Notes under the pieces: model-generated
The model's database searches: none
The model's input: the letters and a program-made list of their open reading frames with translations, nothing else
Told to the model about the DNA's origin: nothing
Shown: piece by piece, positions 6,126 through 13,050 of the stretch
Position numbering within the stretch: position 1 is the first letter of the stretch
Layout: every line of letters starts with the position of its first letter
Position numbers and translations under genes: made by a program
Assembly: GCA_020851395.1 (NCBI GenBank)
Contig: JADZCW010000001.1
Location: 1-13,050 of the forward strand
DNA: 13,050 nucleotides
Direction: 5' to 3'
Origin: Phycisphaeraceae bacterium
Lineage (GTDB): Bacteria; Planctomycetota; Phycisphaerae; Phycisphaerales; Phycisphaeraceae

Positions 6126-8096
6126 CTACGGCCACAGCATCACGACCGTCTGGCGCGGGTCGAGACTGACGTCGCCACGACCGGTAACCGCCGAGTCACC
6201 CCCGCACCAGATCAACCTAGGCGGCGCCGCATGGTTGTGCAGGATAGACGTGGACCGCCGCTCGGTGGAGCCGTTCGTCACGACCGTCAGGCACCGGGAC
6301 CCATTGGACATCACGCGCATCAGGCAGCCTTGGGTGTGCGCGGCAAACCGGAATGGCATGTGGGTAGTCAACGGGCCGGCGACTGCCTGCATCAGCTGCA
6401 CCAAGGGCTGGTTGTCGCCAAGCCATGCCCCCAATCCGATCAGCGAGGGTATCCAGATCGCCTCCCCGTGGCCGCAACGGTTGCGCATCGCCGTGACGCG
6501 TGCGCCGTCGCGGCCGATGACCGTGCCGCCGATCGGCCGGATCTCACCCTGGAGCAGGTGGGCGGGCAGCGTCAGGGCCGGGTCGTCGAGGCTCAACGGA
6601 AATTCCTCGCCGACGAAGCGCATGTCCCTTATCGTGCCGCCGAGCAATTCCAGGAGTGGATAGTTCTCCCAGGTCGGCCAGAGCTCAGCTCGCTCGCCGT
6701 ACATGCCCGTCTGGCCGGTGGCCAGGACGGTGTGGCCCTTCTTGACGAAGGCGGTGAGCGCCGCGGCCTGCGTCTGGGACATCGCCAGGAGGTTCGGCAG
6801 GATCAGCAGTTGCCTCGTCTCGTAGGCTCGGTCGAAATCGAAGTCGTGCAGGTGCTTGACGCGGGCGGGGATGCCCAGCTCGCAGAGCACTTCGTAGAAG
6901 CCGCGGGCCGAGTCCGTGTGAGCGTCGCGCGAGCGGCCGGGCAGGTCCTGCTGGCCGTAGAAGCACTCAACGGCCATGGCCTCCAGCCCCAGCAGGATCG
7001 TGATCGGCGTCTCGATGGGCGTGGCGCCGTCGAAAAAGTCCGCTTCTTTTTCGATGATCGATGCGATCTGGCCGGCCGTCTCGAGGCGGTCGCTGGGCTG
7101 ATGCTGGTAGTCCAGCAGGCCCCACCCGCCGGCTTCCCATCCCGCGACGCGCGTGTTCAGACACCAGTAGATCGAGCGCTGAGCGCCGCCGGCGATCGTC
7201 AGCCATGTCCACTGGGCCATGTCGGCGCTCGACGGGCACAGGGGGTCGAGCGCGTCGTAGATGTTGGTTCCGGACTGCAGTTCCGTGATCCAGAAGGGGT
7301 GGGGCTCGGCTGCGCCGCGCACTACCTCACACTGGTATGAGAACGCCATGGCGTAGCGATCCCGCTTGCCGAATCGCCCGTAGGTCCAGGCGGGATGGAG
7401 TGTGACCCCCAGCGAGTCCATGGAGTCGCGCCAGGCGGGCAGGTCGTAGGCGTGCGTCACGAGGTTGACGGCGAGCTGATCGGGATTGGCGTGCGTGGGG
7501 TGAGCGGAGTCGCGGCGTCGCACGCAGTCGGCCAGGAATGCCATGTACCAGGTGTGGTAATCGAGCATGAAGCGCAGGACGTCGATCTGACGCACGTGCA
7601 GCTCGAAGTAAGGGATCGAGATCCGCCAGATGGCGTCGCGGGCCACGACCTGGTCCAGGTCCGTCCATCGTCGGCTAGCGGGAGACCAGGCGTCCAGGGC
7701 CGCCTCGGGTGAGCCATATCGCGCCACGAGCCACTCCTTGAGCTTGCGCTGCGACAGCTCGCTGCGCATGACGTTCTGTTTGGGCTCGTTGAGCAGGATC
7801 CAGGTGTCGAGGGCCGGGTGGTCCTTGTACCGGGTGACAATCTCGCCGATCGTTTCATCGAGCTTGTGGAGCTGTGCCTCGGTCATGGGGTCCTTGGGCG
7901 CGGGCAGGGTGGGGCAGAGGGCGACGCCGTGACGGGCCGCGGCGTCAAAGACCTTGTCGTGGAGCGGGAAATCGGTGTCGATGAAGAATCGCGCCACGGG
8001 CATGTGGTGATCGCGGAGCGTCTTGAGGAAATGGTCCGTCAGATGGGGCGCCTCGGTGAACATGACGTTGGCGCCTAGCTGCGGCAAGCGTGGCAT
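6126..8096 (-). CDS. GH42 family beta-galactosidase-like glycosidase
   Basis: The 656-residue product has the layout of glycoside hydrolase family 42, retaining enzymes that remove terminal beta-galactose (some act on alpha-L-arabinopyranosides). The TIM-barrel domain (about 1-380) carries the likely acid/base Glu104 in TWILLNEP and the likely nucleophile Glu272 in FWITELQSG. A flavodoxin/amidotransferase-like middle domain follows (about 400-560, including LLILPNLLAMS and KKGHTVLATGQTG), then a small beta-rich C-terminal domain (VSLDPRQTVVMLWP at the end). The barrel's N-terminal part is compact compared with classical members: only about 100 residues precede the acid/base Glu, and the 'P.W' opening segments are reduced. 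There is no signal peptide, so it is probably cytoplasmic. ATG 8096 is chosen because AAAGGA lies just upstream; an upstream ATG at 8135 lacks this. It is transcribed divergently from the GH116-like gene. Confidence 0.85.
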   Translation of the reverse strand: MPRLPQLGANVMFTEAPHLTDHFLKTLRDHHMPVARFFIDTDFPLHDKVFDAAARHGVALCPTLPAPKDPMTEAQLHKLDETIGEIVTRYKDHPALDTWILLNEPKQNVMRSELSQRKLKEWLVARYGSPEAALDAWSPASRRWTDLDQVVARDAIWRISIPYFELHVRQIDVLRFMLDYHTWYMAFLADCVRRRDSAHPTHANPDQLAVNLVTHAYDLPAWRDSMDSLGVTLHPAWTYGRFGKRDRYAMAFSYQCEVVRGAAEPHPFWITELQSGTNIYDALDPLCPSSADMAQWTWLTIAGGAQRSIYWCLNTRVAGWEAGGWGLLDYQHQPSDRLETAGQIASIIEKEADFFDGATPIETPITILLGLEAMAVECFYGQQDLPGRSRDAHTDSARGFYEVLCELGIPARVKHLHDFDFDRAYETRQLLILPNLLAMSQTQAAALTAFVKKGHTVLATGQTGMYGERAELWPTWENYPLLELLGGTIRDMRFVGEEFPLSLDDPALTLPAHLLQGEIRPIGGTVIGRDGARVTAMRNRCGHGEAIWIPSLIGLGAWLGDNQPLVQLMQAVAGPLTTHMPFRFAAHTQGCLMRVMSNGSRCLTVVTNGSTERRSTSILHNHAAPPRLIWCGGDSAVTGRGDVSLDPRQTVVMLWP

Positions 8097-8102
8097 GGGG
8101 TG

Positions 8103-8108
8103 TCCTTT
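8103..8108 (-). promoter_or_regulatory. Ribosome binding site of the GH42 gene
   Basis: On the minus strand AAAGGA lies six bases before ATG 8096, which favours this start over the in-frame ATG at 8135. Confidence 0.65.
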
Positions 8109-8271
8109 CGCTCGCCGATCATGGTAGATCATCATCCACCTGGTTGTCGGGCTTGCGGGCGGTTCTCAATGCGGCAGAAAACCAAACGGTCGGATTTGCA
8201 CGACGCCTCGGAGATCTCGTCGGCAGGATGGCATAATGGACGTTACAGCGCCGTTCTCCGGCCTGCCGAGC

Positions 8272-8276
8272 AGGAG
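8272..8276 (+). promoter_or_regulatory. Ribosome binding site deciding the GH116 start
   Basis: AGGAG ends eight bases before TTG 8285. The earlier in-frame GTG at 8276 overlaps this site and cannot use it, and TTG 8279 is too close, so TTG 8285 is the best start. Confidence 0.6.
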
Positions 8277-8284
8277 TGTTGCAT

Positions 8285-10768
8285 TTGCCAAGTCCCTACG
8301 TCTATCGAGGCGACCAACTGCGCGAGCTGGCGTTTCCACTCGGCGGCATCGGGACTGGCTGCGTGAGTCTGGAGGGACGGGGGTCGTTGCGCGACTGGGA
8401 GATCTTCAATCGGCCGAACAAGGGCTCGTTCCTGGAGCTCGCCTTTCCCATCCTGTGGTGTCAACAGGAGGGCCAGGCGAGCCAGACGCGCGTGGTGCAG
8501 GGGCCGCCCGTGCGAGGGTTCGTCGGCGGCCCGCCCCGCATGGATTTCAAGGGCGACGGCTTCGGGATGGATCGCGCCCAGGGCGACGGTCTGCCGCGCT
8601 TCAGTGAGGCGGTGTTCACCGGGAAGTTCCCGTTCGCCGAGATCCGCTTCAAGCATGAGGCCTGCCCGCTGGACGTGTCGCTGGAGGCCTTTAGCCCCTT
8701 CATCCCGCTGGACGCCGAGGCTTCGGCCATGCCGGTGGCTTGCCTGACCTACCGGCTCAAGAACCAGACCAGCGCAAAGGTCCGCGCGACGCTGGCATTC
8801 ACGCTCAACAATCCTGTCTGCATGACCATCCCGCCGACGAAAGAGGACCCGGACAAGTCATTCAACGACTTCCGCCAGGGCGTGAACTGTCGCGGGATCG
8901 ATTTCACCAACGAGCGTTTCCCGGCCGGCGACCATCGTCACGGCACCGTCGCGCTGACCACCGATTGGCCGGACGTGACGGCCATGCCGAACTGGCTGCG
9001 GGGTGGCGCGTGGTTCGACAACCTGCATCACTTCTTGGACATGTTCAGTCGCGAGGGACGTTTTGACGAGGCCCCCCGTTACACCGATCGAGGCTGGCGT
9101 CACCCCGGGAGCCTCGGCCTGTGCGCGACGCTCGAGCCGGAGGAGCGGGTGGAGCTGCCCATCCTTATTAGTTGGTGCTTCCCGACGTTCCTCAAATACT
9201 GGGGTGAGGGTGACCAGCCCGACAACGAGAAACCCCGCTGGACGAACGCCTACGCGAAGCGCTACCCCACAGCCTGGGACGCGGCCGAGGATTTCTTTGC
9301 GCGGCGTAAGGATCTTTTGGGCCGCACGCGGGCGTTTGAGAAGGCCCTGTTCGGCTCCACCCTGCCGGCGGCGGTCATCGAGTCGGCCGCCAACACCGCT
9401 TCGATCCTGCGCAGCCCCACCTGCCTGCAGCTCCAGGACGGCACGTTCTACGGCTGGGAGGGATGCGGCAACGGGGCGGGGTGCTGCGAAGGCTCCTGCA
9501 CGCACGTCTGGAACTACGCGCTGACGCAGGCCTTCCTGTTCCCCTCGCTGCATCGCACGATGCGTCGGGCCGAGTACGAGCGATCCTTTGACAGCGGCGA
9601 GCAGGGGCAGAAGGGGGCGGTGGTCTTTCGCCTGCCGCTGCCGCTGGGCACGCCGGCCAACGGCAAGCACGCGGCGAGCGACGGCCAGCTCGGCGGGATC
9701 GTGCAGCTCTACCGTGACTGGCGATTCAGCGGCGACGAGGAGTACCTGCGGTTCATGTGGCCGCACGCCAAGCGAGCGCTCGAGTTCGCGTGGCATCAAT
9801 GGGACCGCGACCGGGACGGTGTGGTCGAGGGTGATCAGCACAACACCTACGACATCAACTTCCAGGGACCGAACCCGTTGGCGCAGTGCTTCTATCTGGC
9901 GGCGCTGGCGGCCGGGGTGAAGATGGCCCGGCATCTGGGGGACGCCGCATCCGCAGCCGAATACGAACGCCTGCATCGCGCGGGGCGGGAGAAGACCCAG
10001 CGGGAACTCTTCAATGGCCAATACCTGGTGCAGACATTCGACTGTCTCAGGCCCGACGCGCCCAAGTACCAGCACGGCGTCGGCTGCCTGAGCGATCAGG
10101 TGTTCGGGCAGCTGGCTGCGCACGTGGCGGGATTGGGACATGTGCTCGATGAGGACATCATCAAGTCCTCGCTCGCCGCGGTGTTCAGGCACAATTTCCG
10201 CGGGCCGCTCGGTGATCACTGCAACCCGCAGCGGATCTACGCGCTGGCGGATGAGTCAGGTTTGCTGCTGTGCAGTTGGCCGCGCGGGGGGCGGCCGAAG
10301 TATCCGTTCCCCTACAGCGACGAGGTGTGGACGGGGATCGAGTACCAGGTGGCCAGCCACCTGATCTACGAAGGGTTCGTGGAGGAAGGGCTGACGATCG
10401 CGGAGGCGATTAGGCATCGCTACGATGGACGGCGGAGGAACCCCTACGACGAACTGGAGTGCGGGCACCACTACGCCCGGGCCCTGGCGAGCTGGGGCAT
10501 GCTGCTGGCGATGTCGGGATTCCGCTACGACGCGGTGGAGAAGACGATTCACCTTGCCCCGCGCCTGCCCGCGGGGAGCAAGGCGCTGCGGTGCATTTTC
10601 ACGACGGGGTCCGCCTGGGGGACATTCAACTATGACGGGCGGACGCTCGCCATCCGACCGGTGCAGGGAGACCTTGAGATTCATCGAGTGATTCTCGAGG
10701 GCAAGACCGTCGAAGTCGATCCAAGTCGCCGCATCGCGCGCGCGGGCAAGACCTGGAAGGCGAGCTGA
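8285..10768 (+). CDS. GH116-like (DUF608, GBA2-related) glycosidase
   Basis: The predicted product is 827 residues with the two-domain layout of GH116, whose members include beta-glucosidases, beta-xylosidases and human non-lysosomal glucosylceramidase GBA2. The beta-sandwich N-terminal domain opens with LAFPLGGIGTGCVSLEGRG and runs to about residue 320. The (alpha/alpha)6 catalytic domain follows. YDINFQGPNPLAQCFYLAAL aligns with the GBA2 segment that carries the acid/base Asp, making Asp523 the likely acid/base. Glu402 in GCCEGSCTHVWNY is the best nucleophile candidate, but its alignment with GBA2 is two residues uncertain. DEVWTGIEYQVA and the C-terminal DELECGHHYARALASWGMLLA are typical of bacterial DUF608 proteins. 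There is no signal peptide or membrane helix. TTG 8285 is chosen from AGGAG at 8272-8276. The GH43-like gene follows after 27 bp, so the two are probably one operon. Substrate is unknown; a beta-linked glucoside or xyloside is the family-based guess. Confidence 0.87.
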   Translation: MPSPYVYRGDQLRELAFPLGGIGTGCVSLEGRGSLRDWEIFNRPNKGSFLELAFPILWCQQEGQASQTRVVQGPPVRGFVGGPPRMDFKGDGFGMDRAQGDGLPRFSEAVFTGKFPFAEIRFKHEACPLDVSLEAFSPFIPLDAEASAMPVACLTYRLKNQTSAKVRATLAFTLNNPVCMTIPPTKEDPDKSFNDFRQGVNCRGIDFTNERFPAGDHRHGTVALTTDWPDVTAMPNWLRGGAWFDNLHHFLDMFSREGRFDEAPRYTDRGWRHPGSLGLCATLEPEERVELPILISWCFPTFLKYWGEGDQPDNEKPRWTNAYAKRYPTAWDAAEDFFARRKDLLGRTRAFEKALFGSTLPAAVIESAANTASILRSPTCLQLQDGTFYGWEGCGNGAGCCEGSCTHVWNYALTQAFLFPSLHRTMRRAEYERSFDSGEQGQKGAVVFRLPLPLGTPANGKHAASDGQLGGIVQLYRDWRFSGDEEYLRFMWPHAKRALEFAWHQWDRDRDGVVEGDQHNTYDINFQGPNPLAQCFYLAALAAGVKMARHLGDAASAAEYERLHRAGREKTQRELFNGQYLVQTFDCLRPDAPKYQHGVGCLSDQVFGQLAAHVAGLGHVLDEDIIKSSLAAVFRHNFRGPLGDHCNPQRIYALADESGLLLCSWPRGGRPKYPFPYSDEVWTGIEYQVASHLIYEGFVEEGLTIAEAIRHRYDGRRRNPYDELECGHHYARALASWGMLLAMSGFRYDAVEKTIHLAPRLPAGSKALRCIFTTGSAWGTFNYDGRTLAIRPVQGDLEIHRVILEGKTVEVDPSRRIARAGKTWKAS

Positions 10769-10795
10769 CACGTATTCTCTTCATGAAAGGCATGC

Positions 10796-11686
10796 ATGCC
10801 CATGGCGATTACCGCCACACCGCCATTTCGAGACGTTTACACCCCGGGGCCGAACATCAACGATCACAGCTTCATCCGGGCCGGCGACACCTGGCACCTA
10901 TTTCACATATGGCTTGACGCCAAGGGCCCGCTCGACAACGTGATCGGCCACGCCACGAGCAAGGACCTCATCACGTGGCAGCGACAGCCGGACATCCTGC
11001 CCAAAGCCCCCAAGCCCTCCTGGGAGTGGCACCCGGGGGCCAACGCGCCCTACTGCATCGAGTTCGCGGGAACCTACTACCTGTTCTACAGCCGGTACGA
11101 CTGGCCCGAGGGCCGCCGGCACCAACGCCAGCACATCGGCGTCGCCACCAGCCCGGACCTGTTCAACTGGACGCCATGTCCCGACAACCCGGTCTTCCAC
11201 CCCGCCCCTTGGTGGTCGCCGTGGGAGGACGCCGACTCGAATCAGTTCCGCCCGGGCTGCTGCCGTGACCCGCACGTGATCCGGCTGGGGGACCAGTTCG
11301 TTCTCTACTACGTCGCCTTGACCCACAAGCCTCGCGTGTGCGCCATCGGCCACGCGGTCTCCCACGACCTGCTTCACTGGGAGGACCGCGGCCCGGTGTT
11401 GGAAATGGGGCTGTTCGAGCGCGAGCCGATCATGTGTGAGTCGCCCGATGTCGTGTTCCAAGGCGGCCGCTGGCACCTGTTCTACACCCAGGATCTTTCC
11501 ACGTGGCATGCCGTCGCCGACACGCCCTTTGAGTTCAGCAAGCCGGCCAGGCTGGTCAGCACCCACGCCTCGGAGGTCTTCGAGTGGGACGGACGCTGGT
11601 ACATGTCCCACTGCTGCCATGGCGGCCTGAGTCTGGCCCGCATCGACATGTCCGCCAACCCGCCGCGGGTTTTCGGCATCGAATAA
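10796..11686 (+). CDS. GH43/GH32-type five-bladed beta-propeller glycosidase
   Basis: The 296-residue protein fits a single five-bladed beta-propeller of the GH43/GH32/GH68 superfamily. The three expected acidic residues are visible: Asp23 in NINDHSF (position of the WMNDP-type Asp), Asp158 in CRDPHVI (the RDP transition-state Asp), and Glu215 in CESPDVV (the E-C/E-S-P acid). Blade repeats such as WHLFHIW, YYLFYSRYDW, FVLYYVA, WHLFYTQ and WYMSHCC recur about every 50-60 residues. There is no extra C-terminal beta-sandwich, so it resembles compact GH43-like or uncharacterised 'glycosylase' proteins more than classical GH32 invertases. No signal peptide is present. ATG 10796 has AAAGG at 10786-10790, five bases upstream; ATG 10802 is possible. 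It is the second gene of the pair behind GH116 and its stop lies 17 bp from the stop of the convergent creatininase-family gene. Substrate (arabinofuranoside, xyloside, fructoside) cannot be told. Confidence 0.82.
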   Translation: MPMAITATPPFRDVYTPGPNINDHSFIRAGDTWHLFHIWLDAKGPLDNVIGHATSKDLITWQRQPDILPKAPKPSWEWHPGANAPYCIEFAGTYYLFYSRYDWPEGRRHQRQHIGVATSPDLFNWTPCPDNPVFHPAPWWSPWEDADSNQFRPGCCRDPHVIRLGDQFVLYYVALTHKPRVCAIGHAVSHDLLHWEDRGPVLEMGLFEREPIMCESPDVVFQGGRWHLFYTQDLSTWHAVADTPFEFSKPARLVSTHASEVFEWDGRWYMSHCCHGGLSLARIDMSANPPRVFGIE

Positions 11687-11703
11687 GGGGTGGCTTGGTT
11701 CGG

Positions 11704-12618
11704 TCAGCCTATCCCGTCCGGGATATGGCAGTTGAAGCTCCACCGCGAGTCGGCCGGGGGGAGTTGCTGCGGCTCGACGTTCTGCATGCAGCGGAAATTC
11801 ACGAAGTTGGGTTTGATCACCTCCTGCCAGATCCGCTCGAGCTCCACGAACGACACCGGCTTGTGCTCCTTGGGGGCGTCCTTGTCGTATGCCGCCAGCA
11901 GCTCCTTGGCCCTTCGGCCCAGGTACGCCACCTCATCGCGCACCATCCGCTCGCCCACGCGCCGGTCGGCCAGCGGCGCGTCGGCGCCCATCGCGAAGTG
12001 CCGGTGCTCCTCCCGCAGGCTCTTCTGAACTTCCGCGGGCGGGATGCGTGACACGTCCACGCATTCGGGCCGCAGGGCCCACAACAGGCTTGTCTCGACC
12101 TTGCCCGCGTGGTCGCCCTTGTTGTTGCCCTGGCCGTCGAAGCCGTTGATGTTGGCCTCCCAGTCGGGCAGGCCGTACAACCGCATCGACAGGTGAGGCT
12201 GCAGCAGGCCGGTGAGCGTCTTGAGATCGGTCCAGTTCGCGCCATAGTGCCCGGTCACGTTGATCGCCGCGTGAAAGCCCAGGGCGTCGAAGGCCCGCCA
12301 CTGATAGCACACATTTTTGAAGTGGATCCAGGCCGGCACGGCCGTCATCCACGTCCGCATCTCGCCGATCGCGTTCCTCGCCCACGGGGCGAACACGCCG
12401 GTCTCATGGACGTGCCAGTAGTCCACCGGCGCGACGATCCCCCCGTGCTCCCGTGCGGCCGCGACGCAGATCGCTTGTGCCTTGAGCGCATCGAGCCCCA
12501 GGGTATTTTGTGGGCCGTGCGGTTCGCACAAGCCCTGGGGCGCCCACACCACCGGGCACGCCGCCATGGCCGTCTCGAGTTCATCCGGGAACATCCGCTC
12601 CCACTGCACTTCACGCAT
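11704..12618 (-). CDS. Creatininase-family metal-dependent amidohydrolase
   Basis: The 304-residue protein matches the creatininase family, cytoplasmic hydrolases of cyclic or linear amides with a two-metal centre. The likely metal ligands are Glu32 and His34 in GLCEPHGP (family: 'sxEQHGPHLP'), Asp43 in LGLDAL, His124 in VTGHYGANW (family: 'NGHGGN' or 'GHYEN'), and Glu175 in GDHAGKVETS (family: 'HAGExETS'). Pseudomonas creatininase has Glu at the position after HY where this protein has Gly, so creatinine itself is not a safe substrate guess. The C-terminal 90 residues are charged, and the protein is somewhat longer than the usual 240-260. ATG 12618 is chosen because TGGAGG (12625-12630) lies six bases upstream; the ATG at 12624 touches it. 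It converges on the GH43-like gene, has no visible terminator in the 17-bp gap, and its link to the sugar genes is only by position. Confidence 0.85.
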   Translation of the reverse strand: MREVQWERMFPDELETAMAACPVVWAPQGLCEPHGPQNTLGLDALKAQAICVAAAREHGGIVAPVDYWHVHETGVFAPWARNAIGEMRTWMTAVPAWIHFKNVCYQWRAFDALGFHAAINVTGHYGANWTDLKTLTGLLQPHLSMRLYGLPDWEANINGFDGQGNNKGDHAGKVETSLLWALRPECVDVSRIPPAEVQKSLREEHRHFAMGADAPLADRRVGERMVRDEVAYLGRRAKELLAAYDKDAPKEHKPVSFVELERIWQEVIKPNFVNFRCMQNVEPQQLPPADSRWSFNCHIPDGIG

Positions 12619-12624
12619 GGTCAT

Positions 12625-12630
12625 CCTCCA
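12625..12630 (-). promoter_or_regulatory. Ribosome binding site deciding the creatininase start
   Basis: On the minus strand TGGAGG directly abuts ATG 12624 and lies six bases before the in-frame ATG 12618, so 12618 is the usable start. Confidence 0.65.
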
Positions 12631-12822
12631 GGGTCGCGGCTATGGCGATCCACCGTCCGTGGTCATGGTTGTGAGAGCGACGTTACTTCGGGGCATCTGG
12701 TGAGCACCGGACAGCTCGACCCCCATCCAGGGTGCCTGATGTCGTCTCGGAGACGTTGAAGTTCGGCCCATTTCGACCGTGGGCTCTCGATCGGACACGA
12801 GTTTACTCGCCGCGCGGAGAGT

Positions 12823-12853
12823 AAGAAAAAGCCCACGTCCGGGGACGCAGGCT
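12823..12853 (-). terminator. Rho-independent terminator of the PEP-CTERM gene
   Basis: On the minus strand AGCCTGCGTCC pairs with GGACGTGGGCT (plus-strand arms 12843-12853 and 12830-12840, with two G-U pairs) and is followed by TTTTTCTT. It starts 33 bases after the stop of the PEP-CTERM gene and has the classic stem plus T-run form. Confidence 0.8.
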
Positions 12854-12886
12854 CGCATGGAGTGAGTGTGCCGCATCGCCCTAAGA

Positions 12887-13050
12887 TCAGCGACGGCGGA
12901 TCAGTGCCAGGCCGCCGAGGGCCAGGAGCGAAAGGCTTGCGGGTTCGGGGATGGCGGCGAGCTGGGCGGAGTCGACGCCGCTGCCTGCGAGCAGGGCGAC
13001 GAAGGTGTTGATGTCCTGGACGTTGATGACGCCGGACTGGTTGGGGTCGA
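12887..13050 (-). CDS. Exported protein with dockerin-like repeat and PEP-CTERM anchor (C-terminal end)
   Basis: Only the last 54 residues are visible; the gene continues beyond the right edge. The first part, DPNQSGVINVQDINTFVALLAG, has the Asp/Asn/Ser spacing and following helix of a type I dockerin-like calcium-binding repeat as found in Phycisphaerae proteins. After a short linker comes a PEP-CTERM sorting signal: PEP, a hydrophobic span (LSLLALGGLALI) and the terminal RRR. Such proteins are exported by Sec and processed at the membrane by an exosortase; many carry large extracellular domains. The frame ends with TGA at 12887-12889, followed by a clear terminator. The function of the missing main domain is unknown. 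Confidence 0.85.
   Translation of the reverse strand, partial: DPNQSGVINVQDINTFVALLAGSGVDSAQLAAIPEPASLSLLALGGLALIRRR

Larger units (their letters stand above)
8097..8284. promoter_or_regulatory. Shared divergent control region GH42 / GH116
   Basis: These 188 bases separate two divergent glycosidase genes and must hold the promoters for both. On the plus strand CATAAT (8232-8237) is a reasonable -10 box about 48 bases before the TTG start, but no -35 box is found at normal spacing (TTGCAC at 8196-8201 is 30 bases away). On the GH42 side GATCAT occurs twice, at 8117-8122 and 8127-8132, one helical turn apart. No clear LacI- or AraC-type operator was recognised. Confidence 0.4.

Noticed and set aside
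6231..7340. 369-codon plus-strand frame opposite the GH42 gene.
   Set aside because: GH42 catalytic motifs lie on the minus strand; this frame is an Arg/Gly/Val-rich shadow.
8117..8132. Direct repeat GATCAT x2 spaced ten bases apart near the GH42 start, as a regulator site.
   Set aside because: Six-base repeats are too short to support an operator on their own; kept only as a note in the control region.
8181..8190. ACCAAACGGT as a LacI-type operator between the divergent glycosidases.
   Set aside because: Only three outer base pairs are symmetric and the central CG typical of LacI sites is not in register.
8858..10219. 453-codon minus-strand frame opposite the GH116 gene.
   Set aside because: It is a shadow of a conserved glycosidase; no start signal or domain was seen.
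1..13050. CRISPR arrays, tRNA or rRNA genes, transposases, integrases, toxin-antitoxin pairs.
   Set aside because: I found no repeat array, cloverleaf, recombinase motif or paired small ORFs with good ribosome sites.

Overview
The window is high-GC bacterial DNA that most likely comes from a planctomycete of the class Phycisphaerae. Three features suggest this. The right edge encodes the tail of an exported protein with a dockerin-like repeat followed by a PEP-CTERM anchor. The left edge encodes the tail of a prepilin-like protein with a 'VDGH' signature. Several genes also start at TTG or at internal ATGs behind good AGGAG-type ribosome sites. I saw no rRNA, tRNA, CRISPR array, transposase or integrase.

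Left third (1-3292, all plus strand): a partial prepilin-like gene closed by a very strong 16-bp hairpin; a Cof-type HAD hydrolase; a SYLF/YSC84-domain lipoprotein closed by a 12-bp hairpin; and a helical protein of unknown function whose C-terminal half faintly resembles DUF4145/HEPN-like domains.

Middle (3289-6125) is a damaged surface-glycan or exporter locus. A C-terminal piece of a glycosyltransferase-like gene (minus strand) and a fused-domain ABC exporter lacking its first membrane segments (plus strand) are cut at the same point near 3640-3660. Each has lost its 5' part there. The next gene, a family 2 glycosyltransferase, has its N-terminal domain but loses recognisable homology near 5928. 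This stretch looks like remnants left by rearrangement, or like an assembly junction. It is lower in GC in places.

Right half (6126-12618) is a glycan-degradation cluster. A GH42 beta-galactosidase-like gene (minus) diverges from a 188-bp intergenic region. On the other side lies a plus-strand pair, GH116-like and GH43/GH32-like beta-propeller genes, 27 bp apart. A creatininase-family amidohydrolase converges on the pair from the right. None of the three glycosidases shows a signal peptide, so they probably act in the cytoplasm on imported oligosaccharides or glycosides. No transporter or dedicated regulator lies inside the window.

I did not find a clear new defence or mobile system. The best leads are the double-truncation junction at about 3650, the three-glycosidase plus creatininase cluster, and the unassigned helical protein at 2456-3292.
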